From Pseudomonadota bacterium (GTDB lineage: Bacteria; Pseudomonadota; Gammaproteobacteria; Steroidobacterales; Steroidobacteraceae): a DNA stretch of 64,000 nucleotides. Numbering within the stretch: position 1 is the first letter of the stretch; every line of letters begins with the position of its first letter. The stretch covers positions 53,591 to 117,590 of the forward strand of contig JAEYXD010000124.1 in NCBI GenBank assembly GCA_023428645.1, written 5' to 3'. Below the pieces are notes generated by a model. That model searched no databases, was not told the DNA's origin, and saw only the letters and a list, made by a program, of their open reading frames with translations. Shown here piece by piece: positions 25,260 to 34,017 of the stretch. The translations under genes and the position numbers were made by a program.

Positions 25260-26114
25260 TCACACCTTCATTCTGGCGAGCTCGCCGAGCGCCGCGGTCG
25301 CGCTCGGAAATCGATCCGCGGGCGTCTTCGCCAGCAGACCATCGACGAGTCGTTGAAAGTGGCGGAGCGGCTCCGGCAGCACCGGAATCGGATCGTTGCG
25401 ATGTGATTGAATGATCGCGACCACATTGCTGCCGCGGAACGGCCGCAGTCCAGTGAGCATCTCGTAAAAGATCACGCCCAGGCTGTACAGATCGCTGCGC
25501 TGATCGACCGACGCGCCTTCGGCCTGCTCGGGGCTGATATAGAACGGTGAGCCGCGCACCTCGCCGACGTTCGTGAGCCCGCCGCCATCCATCGTCTTCG
25601 CGAGACCGAAGTCGATCAGGACGATGCGTCCGTCGGGCCGCATCATGATGTTCGCTGGCTTCAAATCCCGATGACACAACCCCGCGTTGTGAACCGCGAC
25701 GAGCGCGCCCGCCACTTGCACGAAGATGTCGACGGAGTCGCGGACGGTCATCAGATTGCGAATGCGCAGCTCCAGGCTGCCGCTCGCGAAATATTCGGTG
25801 ACGATGTAGCGGAAGTCCTCGCCATGGCCCCAGTCGTACAGGTCGATGATGGCCGGGTGCTTGATGCGCGTGAGCAGCATGCGCTCGCGCTCGAACCGCT
25901 GTTCCTCGCCTGCATCCGCCCCCGACAGCGGGCCGGTTCGCAGCACCTTGATCGCGACGTTGCTACCGAGCTCGGCCGAGTAGGCGACGTGCACCTCGGA
26001 CTTGGGCGAACGGGCGATCGTCTGCAGGAACTGATAACCCTCGATCACCGGAAAATTCAGCGGTGCGAGGTTACGTCCTGTCGTCGATCGCCGGTCGCCG
26101 TCGCGCGTCGTCAT
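25260..26114 (-). CDS. Ser/Thr protein kinase (Hanks type), soluble
   Basis: A 284-residue stand-alone kinase domain without TM, PASTA or other sensor domains. The catalytic machinery is complete: K56 (VAIKVL), αC Glu in RFERERML, HRDLKPAN (148-155), DFG (168-170), SPE (194-196) and the distal YSLGVIFYEMLTG. The Gly loop is atypical: IARSPKSEVHVAY lacks the usual GxGxxG glycines. The ATG at 26114 follows AAGTGAG. It lies between rlmH and maf, positions that are adjacent in many relatives, and is divergent from a macrodomain gene across 187 bases. The target is unknown. Confidence 0.9.
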   Translation of the reverse strand: MTTRDGDRRSTTGRNLAPLNFPVIEGYQFLQTIARSPKSEVHVAYSAELGSNVAIKVLRTGPLSGADAGEEQRFERERMLLTRIKHPAIIDLYDWGHGEDFRYIVTEYFASGSLELRIRNLMTVRDSVDIFVQVAGALVAVHNAGLCHRDLKPANIMMRPDGRIVLIDFGLAKTMDGGGLTNVGEVRGSPFYISPEQAEGASVDQRSDLYSLGVIFYEMLTGLRPFRGSNVVAIIQSHRNDPIPVLPEPLRHFQRLVDGLLAKTPADRFPSATAALGELARMKV

Positions 26115-26301
26115 TGACTCACTTGTCGAGCAAAGTCCGTTGCGCACCGTACTGCGAGTGCCAGAGGAGCGGAAAGGACGGCCGTCACGGAATGTCGGCG
26201 GGTCCGCGGGCCCCGCGGTGCTCGATTGCGTCCGACGCGAACGCCTCGGCACTATCGCCACCACCAGGCAAAATTGCCCCATTCATCGAGCGAGCAGTCC
26301 C

Positions 26302-26856
26302 ATGGAGCGACCCCTGATCCGCGCGTTTCTGGCCGGTCGCGTGCACGTATCGCACGGTGACATCACGACGTGCGCCGTCGATGCGATCGTGAATGCCGCG
26401 AACTCGTCCCTGCTGGGCGGCGGCGGTGTCGATGGCGCCATCCATCGCGCCGGCGGTCCGGCGATTCTCGAAGCGTGTCGCGAGGTCCGGCGCACGAGCT
26501 ATCCGGAAGGCTTGCCGACCGGCCGCGCCGACGCGACGACCGCGGGCCGGCTGCCCGCCCGCCATGTGATCCACACGGTCGGACCGGTATGGCGACCTGG
26601 GGACGATTCGCAACGATTGCTGGCGTCGTGCTACGAGCAGTCGATAGCGATCGCGGCCGAGCTTGGGTGCCGGACGATCGCCTTTCCCGCGATTGCCACC
26701 GGCGTGTACGGCTATCCGAAGGACGACGCTGCGCGCGTCGCCTCGACGGCCATCGAGCGAGCCTTGGTGGCGGCTCCGCTCGAGCGGGTCCACCTCGTGT
26801 TTTTCAGCGCGGCGGACGCGGCGCTATTCCTCGCCCACCAGCGATTCGAGACCTGA
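26302..26856 (+). CDS. Macrodomain protein (YmdB/O-acetyl-ADP-ribose deacetylase type)
   Basis: A 184-residue macrodomain, the whole protein being one domain. Motifs are GDIT (19-22), NAAN (31-34), the GGGGVDGAIHRAGG loop (39-52), HVIHTVGPVW and the phosphate loop FPAIATGVYGYP. This is the MacroD/YmdB class that removes O-acetyl groups from ADP-ribose and mono-ADP-ribose from proteins; E. coli YmdB also modulates RNase III. It is divergent from a Ser/Thr kinase, and 42 bases before maf. A link of ADP-ribosyl and phospho signalling is inference. Confidence 0.92.
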   Translation: MERPLIRAFLAGRVHVSHGDITTCAVDAIVNAANSSLLGGGGVDGAIHRAGGPAILEACREVRRTSYPEGLPTGRADATTAGRLPARHVIHTVGPVWRPGDDSQRLLASCYEQSIAIAAELGCRTIAFPAIATGVYGYPKDDAARVASTAIERALVAAPLERVHLVFFSAADAALFLAHQRFET

Positions 26857-26897
26857 ATACCTGCCGGGGGCGCGACTCGTCCTGTATCCTCCTGCGG

Positions 26898-27530
26898 ATG
26901 AGAAATTCTTCCAACCCCTTGATCTTGCTCGCTTCGGCTTCGCCTCGTCGTAGTGCGCTCCTGACTCAGATGGCCGTTTCGCACGCCATTCGTCCGGTGA
27001 ACATCGACGAGAGCGTGCGCTCCGGCGAGCCGCCCGCCGAGTACGTCTATCGGTTGGCCAGGGCGAAAGCGGAAGCGCTCTGGGATCGGCTCGATCCGGC
27101 CGAGCGGCTGCCGGTGCTGGGCGCGGACACGACCGTCGCGCTTGGCCAGGACATTCTCGGCAAGCCGGCGAGCGCCGGCGAACTGTTGACGATGTTGCGT
27201 CGGCTCAGCGGCCAGACCCATCAGGTCTACACGGGCGTCGCGTTGCGCTCCGAGCGCGGGACCGGGTTGCGGCTTTCGGTCAGCGACGTCACGTTCCGCG
27301 CGTTGAACGACGACGAAATCGTCGCGTACTGGGAGACCGGCGAGCCCGCCGACAAGGCCGGCGGCTACGCCGTGCAGGGGCGTGCCGCGACGTTCATCGA
27401 GCGGATCCACGGCAGCTATTCGGGCATCGTCGGCTTGCCCGTGTTCGAAACGGCGCAGCTGTTGAACGAGATCGGTTGGCAGGCATTCGAGATCGGCAAC
27501 GCTCGGCAGCAAGGCGGGACAGCACGATGA
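26898..27530 (+). CDS. maf: Maf family nucleoside triphosphate pyrophosphatase
   Basis: A 210-residue house-cleaning pyrophosphatase that hydrolyses non-canonical or excess pyrimidine nucleotides to monophosphates. The N-terminal LLASASPRRSALL motif and LGADTTVALGQDILGKP, the second catalytic block, are intact; GGYAVQGRAATFI and GSYSGIVGLPVFE close the domain. The ATG at 26898 fits the family N-terminus. TATCCT (26884-26889) lies eight bases before it, a possible near-start -10. Its stop overlaps the rng start (ATGA). Confidence 0.93.
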   Translation: MRNSSNPLILLASASPRRSALLTQMAVSHAIRPVNIDESVRSGEPPAEYVYRLARAKAEALWDRLDPAERLPVLGADTTVALGQDILGKPASAGELLTMLRRLSGQTHQVYTGVALRSERGTGLRLSVSDVTFRALNDDEIVAYWETGEPADKAGGYAVQGRAATFIERIHGSYSGIVGLPVFETAQLLNEIGWQAFEIGNARQQGGTAR

Positions 27531-29011
27531 CGGCGGAGATTCTCGTCAACGTGAGCCCGCGCGAAGTGCGCGCGGCGCTCGTCGAAAACGGCGTGTTGCA
27601 GGAGATCTTCTTGGAGCGCGCCAATCGTCGCGGGCTCATCAGCAACATCTACAAGGGGCGCGTGTCGCGCGTGCTGCCAGGCATGCAGGCGGCGTTCGTC
27701 GACATCGGCCTCGAGCGCACGGCCTTCTTGCATGCCTCCGACATCGTGCACCCGGCGGTCGGCGAGAATGGCCAGCCGGATCGCCCCGTTGCCGAAGTGA
27801 CCACGCAGGAGATTCAGTCGCTCGTCACCGAGGGCGGCGAGATCCTCGTGCAAGTGCTGAAGGATCCGCTGGGCACGAAGGGGGCGCGGCTCACGACCTT
27901 CATCACGATTCCGTCGCGCTATCTCGTCTACATGCCGAAAGGCCGCGGTGTCGGCATCTCGGGCCGCATCGAGGACGAGACCGAGCGCCAGCGGCTGCGC
28001 GAGGCGGCGAATCTGTTCGTACGCAACGAGGAGCCAGGCGGCTACATCGTGCGTACGGCCGCCGAAGGCGCGACGCCCGACGCGCTCCGGGCGGACATGT
28101 TGTTCCTGCAAAAGCTGTGGCAAGTGATCAGCGAGAAGGCCGCCTACGCACGCCCCGGACAGCTCGTGCACGAGGATTTGCCGCTCGCCGTGCGGGTGCT
28201 GCGCGATGTCGTATCGAGCGGCGTCGACAGGGTCAGCATCGATCACGCGGACACGCATCAGCGCATGATGGAATTCGCGCGCACGTTCATGCCGGACCTC
28301 GCGGACCGCATCGAGCTGTACGAGAGCGATCGGCCGATCTTCGATCTGTACGGTATCGAGGACGAGATCCAGAAATCGCTCGACCGCAAGGTGCCGCTGA
28401 AATCGGGCGGCTATCTGATCTTCGACCAGACCGAGGCGATGACGACGATCGACGTGAACACGGGCGCCTACGTCGGGCATCGCACGCTCGAAGAGACGAT
28501 CTTCCGCACGAATCTCGAGGCGGCCGTCGCGATCGCTCGGCAGCTGCGGCTGCGCAACCTGGGCGGCATCATCATCATCGACTTCATCGACATGGAAGAG
28601 GAGGAGCATCGCAAGCAGGTGCTGCAGGCGCTCGAGAAAGCGCTCGCGAGCGACCATGCAAAAACGCATATTTCCTCGGTCTCGCCGCTCGGTCTCGTCG
28701 AGATGACCCGCAAGCGCACGCGCGAGAGCTTGGAACACATGCTGTGCTCCGCGTGTCCTACGTGCGAAGGCCGCGGGTTCGTGAAGACCACGGAAACAGT
28801 TTGTTACGAAATCTTTCGCGAGATCTTGCGACAGTCGCGCCAGTTTCAGTTCCAGGAGCTGATGGTGCTTGCTCACCAGGACGTGATCGAACGGCTGCTG
28901 GACGAGGAGTCCGCCGCGCTCGCCGAGCTCGAAGTGCACACGGGCAAGCCGATTCGCCTGCAGACCGAAGCCCTGTATCAGCAAGACCAGTACGACGTCG
29001 TGCTGATGTAA
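27527..29011 (+). CDS. rng: Ribonuclease G
   Basis: A 494-residue endoribonuclease that matures the 5' end of 16S rRNA and degrades mRNA. The S1 RNA-binding domain starts at NIYKGRVSRVLPGMQAAFVDIGLER; the catalytic DNase I-like part carries the Mg2+ Asp residues in TTIDVNTGAYVG and IIIIDFIDM, and the zinc-link motif CSACPTCEGRG is present. No long RNase E-like C-terminal scaffold exists, so it is RNase G. Its ATG overlaps the maf stop and so is translationally coupled, the usual maf-rng arrangement. Confidence 0.95.
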   Translation: MTAEILVNVSPREVRAALVENGVLQEIFLERANRRGLISNIYKGRVSRVLPGMQAAFVDIGLERTAFLHASDIVHPAVGENGQPDRPVAEVTTQEIQSLVTEGGEILVQVLKDPLGTKGARLTTFITIPSRYLVYMPKGRGVGISGRIEDETERQRLREAANLFVRNEEPGGYIVRTAAEGATPDALRADMLFLQKLWQVISEKAAYARPGQLVHEDLPLAVRVLRDVVSSGVDRVSIDHADTHQRMMEFARTFMPDLADRIELYESDRPIFDLYGIEDEIQKSLDRKVPLKSGGYLIFDQTEAMTTIDVNTGAYVGHRTLEETIFRTNLEAAVAIARQLRLRNLGGIIIIDFIDMEEEEHRKQVLQALEKALASDHAKTHISSVSPLGLVEMTRKRTRESLEHMLCSACPTCEGRGFVKTTETVCYEIFREILRQSRQFQFQELMVLAHQDVIERLLDEESAALAELEVHTGKPIRLQTEALYQQDQYDVVLM

Positions 29012-29099
29012 CTCTGGGCTCACGACTGTGGGCTCAGGGGCAGTAGCGCCGACCCGCATCGCGACGAGATGATGTAAAGCTCGCCAGATCTTTAATGAC

Positions 29100-32000
29100 G
29101 TGAACCAAGCCGCACCCAGCATCGAGGATTCCAGCGAAGCGCCGCATCGGCGCTCGTTCGGGCGCCGCGTGCTCAAGTGGACCGCGATCACGCTCGGTGT
29201 CTGCGTCGCGCTGCTCGTACTGCTTTTGATCGCATTTCGCATCGCGATCGCTCGCGTGCCCGAATATCGCGTTCAGCTGCAGGACTTCCTGAGCGAAAAG
29301 ACCCACCTGTCCGTCGAATTCAGCGACTTGCGCGCGCGGCTGCGCCTGTACGGCCCGGAGCTCGCTTTCACCGACGTCACCGTGCGCACGCCCGACCGAA
29401 CCCGCGTGCTCGCGACGGCGCGCGCCGGCAGCGTCGCCTTCGACGCCTGGAATTCGCTGCGCTCGGGCCGGCTCACGGCCGGCCGGTTCACGCTCGACTC
29501 GCCGCAACTCGGTCTCATCCGGACGCGCGACGGGCGCATTCAGATCGCCGGGGCGCTCCTCAATCGCACCGAGCCGTTCGCGGTCGAGCACCTGCCCATC
29601 GGCAAGTTTCGCGTGCGCGATGCAGTCGTGAGTTTTCAGGACGAGGCGACGGGGCGCGGGCCATGGTCACTGTCCGGCGTGAACTTCATCCTGGAGCGCG
29701 AGCCGAAGACGCTCGAATTGACGGGCAATGCATCGCTGCCGGCGACGCTCGGCAAGTCGCTCGAATTCGCGGCGGGGGTCACCGGCGCGCTCGAACTACC
29801 GGATCAAGTCACGGGTGCGCTCACCGTCAAAGGCGAGGCGCTGGATCTCGCCGGCTGGGCCGATGTGTTTCCCGATCGGTACCCGGCACCCGAATCCGGT
29901 GTCGGCTCGCTCACGTTGACGGCAACCTTCGCGGGCGCGCGTTTGAGCAGCGTCGACCTCGACACGCACTTCCGTGACCTCACCGCATCGACGCCGGTGT
30001 GGGGATTGCCGCTGCCGACGGCCGAGCCGCTCGTCGTCGGCCGCGATGTGCGCACGGCCGCAGCGGGCGGCTCGATGCCCGCCGCGGATGCGTTGGCGGC
30101 TGCGGCCGCGAAAGTGCCCGAGCCCTCGACGCGGGCCGATGCGCCGCAGCGGCTGAGCTACGACGCCGTGCGCATCAAAGGCCGTGCGGAACGCGACGGC
30201 GATCGTTGGCGCGCGCACGTGACGCAGCTCGATCTGGATGCCGCGAAGGCCGAGCGCAACAAGGCGCTCGATTGGCATTCGGGCGATCTGCAATTCTCGT
30301 GGACGCCGTCGCATGATGGCGCGCTCGACATGAGCGGCAAGGCCGACGTGATCCTGCTCGAGAGCATCGCGCCGTTGCTCGCGTATCTTCCGGAGAGCCA
30401 GGTGCTCGCGCGCGTGCGCGCCTTGAACGTTCGCGGCACCGTGCGCGACCTGGACTTCGAGGTGAAGCGCGCCGGCGCCGACGCGCCGCTCACCTATTCG
30501 GCGTCGGCGACGACGGACTCGCTCGGGTTCGACTCTGTCGGCAAGGTGCCGGGTGCGACGGGCATCAGCGGCGTGTTGAAGGCGAGCGACAAGGAAGGCG
30601 AGTTCAAGCTCGATTCCGGCCCGTTGCATCTATCGCTGCCATGGATGTTCCGATGGCCCATCGACACGAATGCGGTAAACGGCGCCATCGCCTGGCGAGA
30701 CGACGGCACGATGCTGAGCATCGGCACGGATGCGCTGCGGTTCGATGCGGATGACGGCAAGGGCGAGGCGCGGCTCGCGATCCGCGTGCCGCGGGATGGA
30801 TCGTCTCCGTATCTGGAGATTCATGCGCAGGCGCGTGACTTGAACGCCGCCGCGACGCCGAAGTACCTGCCCGCCAACATGCTGAGCGCAGATGCGCTCG
30901 CGTGGCTCGATCGGGCGTTCGTCAGCGGCCGGGTGACGCGCAGCACGTTGGAGCTGCGCGGTCCGCTCCGCTCGTTCCCATTTCGCGGCGGCGATGGACT
31001 GTTTCTTGTGCAAGGCGTCGTCGAGGGCCTCACGTTCGATTACCAACCGGGCTGGACACCGGCGATGCAGCTCGCCGGCAACGTCGAGTTTCGCAACGAG
31101 GGCATGCACGCGAGCGGTATTACCGCGCGTGTCGGGGACTTGCAGGTCACCCACGCGAACGGCGGAATCGCGGATTTCAGACAGGGCGAGCTCAAGCTCG
31201 CGGCGGAGGCGAGCGGCGATCTCGGCGCGGCGCTCGGGTTCTTGCAACACAGCCCGATCGCCACGGCGCTCGGCGACCAGTTCCAGGCGCTGCGCGGACA
31301 GGGTGCGCTCGATGCGAGCCTGAACTTGCTGCTGCCGATCACGCACGTCGAGGACCGTCGTATCGCCGTCGCGACCAAGCTTACGGATGCGACCGTGCGT
31401 CTCACGGGGCTCGACGCGCCGGTCACGCACCTCAATGGCTCGCTGATCGTGCGCCAGGAGTTGCCCGTGGAAGCGGATCTGAAGGGCCAGTGGCTCGGCG
31501 GGCCGGTCGACGTGATGATCACGCCGGACGATCGGACGGATACGCGCTCCACGCTCGTTGCGCACGGACGCGTGACGGCCGAGCAACTCGCGGCGTTCGT
31601 GCCGCGCATGGTGGGCCTCAGCGGCGCGACGGACTGGCGCATGAGTACGCGCCTGTCGAGCCGTTCCGACCGCGGCCCGCAGGTCTATTCGATCGACTCG
31701 TTGATGCGGGGGCTCGGCATCGATCTGCCAGAGCCCGTCGGCAAGACCGCCGAGTCGATGCGGGCGCTGCGTGTGGATCTGGAACAACGCGAGCGCCAGC
31801 TGCTCGCACGCGTCGCCTTCGGCGACATTCGCGGAGTGCTGCAATTCGAGAAGGCCCGCGGCGAATGGGCCTTCGGCCGCGGCGGTGTGCGCGCCGACGG
31901 GCAGGTCGCCGCGTTGCCGGATCATCGCGGCTTGCGTATCGAAGGCTCGATCGCGCGACTGCGATTGGATGATTGGTTCGCGCTGGCCGAAGCGGATGCG

Positions 32001-33134
32001 CAAGCCGGCGCGGCGCCGGACGCGAAGCAGACGAAGCTGTCGGACGTGCTGCGAGCGGCGAATCTGCATGTCGGCCTGTTGCAGCTCTACGGCTACGAAT
32101 GGCCGGATGTGCGCGGCGTGATGCAGGCGACGGAGCAGGGCTGGCGCGTCGATGTGACCGGTACGAACGCCGAGGGCCAACTCGTCATTCCCGAGAATTT
32201 CAAGGGATCGCAGCCGCTGTCGATCGACCTGGAGCGTCTCGTCGTGATGCGTTCGGACCGGGCGAGCGGCGAGCAGGACGCACAGGACGAAGCGTCCGAT
32301 GGCGACCCGCGGGATTGGCCGAGCTTGCGCGTCCACGTCGGCGACATGCACATCGAGAACCATCCGATCGGCGGTGTCGATCTGACGACGACGCGCGTCG
32401 CGAATGGCATGCGCGTCGACTCGATCAAGGTCGCGCAGGACGCGGTGCAAGCGGAAGCGCACGGCAACTGGCTGATCGGTGCGGACGGTGAGCAGTCGAG
32501 CCTCGATGCGAAGGTCATCAGCACCGATGTGCGCGCGACGCTGCGCGCGCTCAATTACACCGAGTTCCTCGAAGCGAAGAGCGCGGAGGTGAGCGCTCGC
32601 CTGCATTGGCGCGGCGGCTTCGACAGCGATCGCATGAAGCGCGCGTCGGGCACGATCACCGTCGCCGCGGAGTCGGGCCAGCTCCTGGCGCTGCAGCCCG
32701 GCGCCGGGCGCGTGCTCGGTCTGTTCAGTGTCGCGGCGCTGCCGCGGCGCTTGTCGCTCGATTTCAGCGATCTCACGGAGAAAGGGCTCGCCTTCGACAC
32801 GATTCACGGCGATTTCGAGCTGCGTGATGGGAACGCGTACACGAGCAATCTGCTGCTGCGCGGTCCCGCCGTGGAAATCGGCATTGCCGGGCGCACAGGT
32901 CTCGCGACGCAGGATTTCGATCAGACGGCCGTCGTCACGGGCAACCTGGGTGCGTCGATCCCGGTCGCGGGCGCGCTGGCGGGTGGGCCGGCGGTCGGGG
33001 CTGCGCTGTTGCTCTTCTCCCAGGTCTTCAAGGAGCCGCTGAAGGGGATTGCGCGCGGGTACTACCGAATCACGGGTACGTGGGAAGAACCGATCGTCGA
33101 GCGTGTGGATGCGGCAGAAGCGAAGGCCAATTAA
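29100..33134 (+). CDS. yhdP: YhdP family AsmA-like protein
   Basis: A 1344-residue protein: an N-terminal basic segment and a single TM helix (ITLGVCVALLVLLLIAFRIAI, about 28-48), then a very long periplasmic region rich in beta strands, with DUF3971-like and AsmA C-terminal features, ending in a short C-terminal helix-rich tail. In E. coli YhdP, with TamB and YdbH, carries phospholipids between inner and outer membranes. Length is close to E. coli YhdP (1266). GTG at 29100 is the start; a nearby ATG (29095) meets a stop after one codon. It follows rng, as in related genomes. Confidence 0.9.
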   Translation: MNQAAPSIEDSSEAPHRRSFGRRVLKWTAITLGVCVALLVLLLIAFRIAIARVPEYRVQLQDFLSEKTHLSVEFSDLRARLRLYGPELAFTDVTVRTPDRTRVLATARAGSVAFDAWNSLRSGRLTAGRFTLDSPQLGLIRTRDGRIQIAGALLNRTEPFAVEHLPIGKFRVRDAVVSFQDEATGRGPWSLSGVNFILEREPKTLELTGNASLPATLGKSLEFAAGVTGALELPDQVTGALTVKGEALDLAGWADVFPDRYPAPESGVGSLTLTATFAGARLSSVDLDTHFRDLTASTPVWGLPLPTAEPLVVGRDVRTAAAGGSMPAADALAAAAAKVPEPSTRADAPQRLSYDAVRIKGRAERDGDRWRAHVTQLDLDAAKAERNKALDWHSGDLQFSWTPSHDGALDMSGKADVILLESIAPLLAYLPESQVLARVRALNVRGTVRDLDFEVKRAGADAPLTYSASATTDSLGFDSVGKVPGATGISGVLKASDKEGEFKLDSGPLHLSLPWMFRWPIDTNAVNGAIAWRDDGTMLSIGTDALRFDADDGKGEARLAIRVPRDGSSPYLEIHAQARDLNAAATPKYLPANMLSADALAWLDRAFVSGRVTRSTLELRGPLRSFPFRGGDGLFLVQGVVEGLTFDYQPGWTPAMQLAGNVEFRNEGMHASGITARVGDLQVTHANGGIADFRQGELKLAAEASGDLGAALGFLQHSPIATALGDQFQALRGQGALDASLNLLLPITHVEDRRIAVATKLTDATVRLTGLDAPVTHLNGSLIVRQELPVEADLKGQWLGGPVDVMITPDDRTDTRSTLVAHGRVTAEQLAAFVPRMVGLSGATDWRMSTRLSSRSDRGPQVYSIDSLMRGLGIDLPEPVGKTAESMRALRVDLEQRERQLLARVAFGDIRGVLQFEKARGEWAFGRGGVRADGQVAALPDHRGLRIEGSIARLRLDDWFALAEADAQAGAAPDAKQTKLSDVLRAANLHVGLLQLYGYEWPDVRGVMQATEQGWRVDVTGTNAEGQLVIPENFKGSQPLSIDLERLVVMRSDRASGEQDAQDEASDGDPRDWPSLRVHVGDMHIENHPIGGVDLTTTRVANGMRVDSIKVAQDAVQAEAHGNWLIGADGEQSSLDAKVISTDVRATLRALNYTEFLEAKSAEVSARLHWRGGFDSDRMKRASGTITVAAESGQLLALQPGAGRVLGLFSVAALPRRLSLDFSDLTEKGLAFDTIHGDFELRDGNAYTSNLLLRGPAVEIGIAGRTGLATQDFDQTAVVTGNLGASIPVAGALAGGPAVGAALLLFSQVFKEPLKGIARGYYRITGTWEEPIVERVDAAEAKAN

Positions 33135-33138
33135 CGGA

Positions 33139-33168
33139 TTGACAAGCGGCCGCGCATCGTCGAATTGT
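33139..33168 (+). promoter_or_regulatory. Promoter candidate before the nitrilase gene
   Basis: TTGACA (33139-33144), an 18-base spacer and AATTGT (33163-33168). The -35 is perfect, the -10 poor. The -10 ends five bases before the ATG at 33174, and no Shine-Dalgarno is seen. Confidence 0.4.
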
Positions 33169-33173
33169 GGTCC

Positions 33174-33989
33174 ATGACGCTCGCCGCTGTCCTGCAAATG
33201 ACCTCGGTCGCCTCCGTCGAGGCGAATCTCGCGACGGCGTGCTCGCTGCTCGAGCGCGCCCGTGACGCGGGCGCGGTCCTCGCGGTGCTGCCGGAGAACT
33301 TTGCGATCATGGGTCGCAAGGAGCAGGACAAGCTCGCGGCCGCCGAAGCGCTGGGCGAGGGGCCCATACAAGCGCGTTTGTCGCGCACGGCGCGCGAGCT
33401 CGGCTTATGGATCGTGGGCGGCACGATTCCGATCAAGATCGATCAGGATCCCGGCCGCGTCGCCGCAGCCTCGCTCGTCTTCGACAGCGGCGGTCGGGTC
33501 GTGGCGCGGTACGACAAGATCCACCTGTTCGACGTGGAGATTCCGGAGCGCGACGAGCGCTATCGGGAGTCGGCGACGATCGCGCCGGGCGCCGGGACGA
33601 CCATAGTCGCGACGCCCGTCGGGCGAGTCGGCCTGTCCGTGTGCTACGACGTGCGTTTCCCAGAGCTGTATCGCGGCTTGCAGGCCCAAGGCGCCGAGGT
33701 GTTCACCGTGCCGTCCGCGTTCACCGCGCCGACGGGACGCGCGCATTGGGAGCTGTTGCTGCGCGCTCGGGCCGTCGAGAACCTGTGCTACGTTCTCGCC
33801 GCCGCGCAGGGCGGGGTGCACGAGAACGGGCGGGAGACCTACGGCGACTCGCTGATCGTCGATCCCTGGGGCCACGTGCTCGCGCGAGTCGCCGAGCCGG
33901 GTCCGGGGCTTGCAGTCGCGGATATCGACCTCACTCAACAAGGCGAGCTGCGTACGCGCTTTCCTGCCTTGAATCACCGGCGCCTGTAG
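33174..33989 (+). CDS. Carbon-nitrogen hydrolase (NIT/omega-amidase family)
   Basis: A 271-residue nitrilase-superfamily amidase. The catalytic triad is visible: E41 (LPENF), K115 (YDKIHLFD) and C157 (SVCYDVRFPELY), with the AENLCYVLAA-type segment (RAVENLCYVLAAAQ) near 200. The KIHLFD and YDVRFPELYR blocks place it in the NIT1/NIT2 branch, whose members are deaminated-glutathione amidases or omega-amidases. It lies between yhdP and tldD, a conserved position. The ATG at 33174 is preferred over TTG at 33165. Confidence 0.92.
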   Translation: MTLAAVLQMTSVASVEANLATACSLLERARDAGAVLAVLPENFAIMGRKEQDKLAAAEALGEGPIQARLSRTARELGLWIVGGTIPIKIDQDPGRVAAASLVFDSGGRVVARYDKIHLFDVEIPERDERYRESATIAPGAGTTIVATPVGRVGLSVCYDVRFPELYRGLQAQGAEVFTVPSAFTAPTGRAHWELLLRARAVENLCYVLAAAQGGVHENGRETYGDSLIVDPWGHVLARVAEPGPGLAVADIDLTQQGELRTRFPALNHRRL

Positions 33990-34017
33990 TCGCGGGCGTC
34001 CTTACTACGGAAACAGC

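Noticed and set aside
30630..33371. A 900-codon open frame antisense to yhdP
   Set aside because: Arg/His/Gln-rich translation with no domains, wholly opposite a conserved gene; typical shadow frame of high-GC coding DNA.
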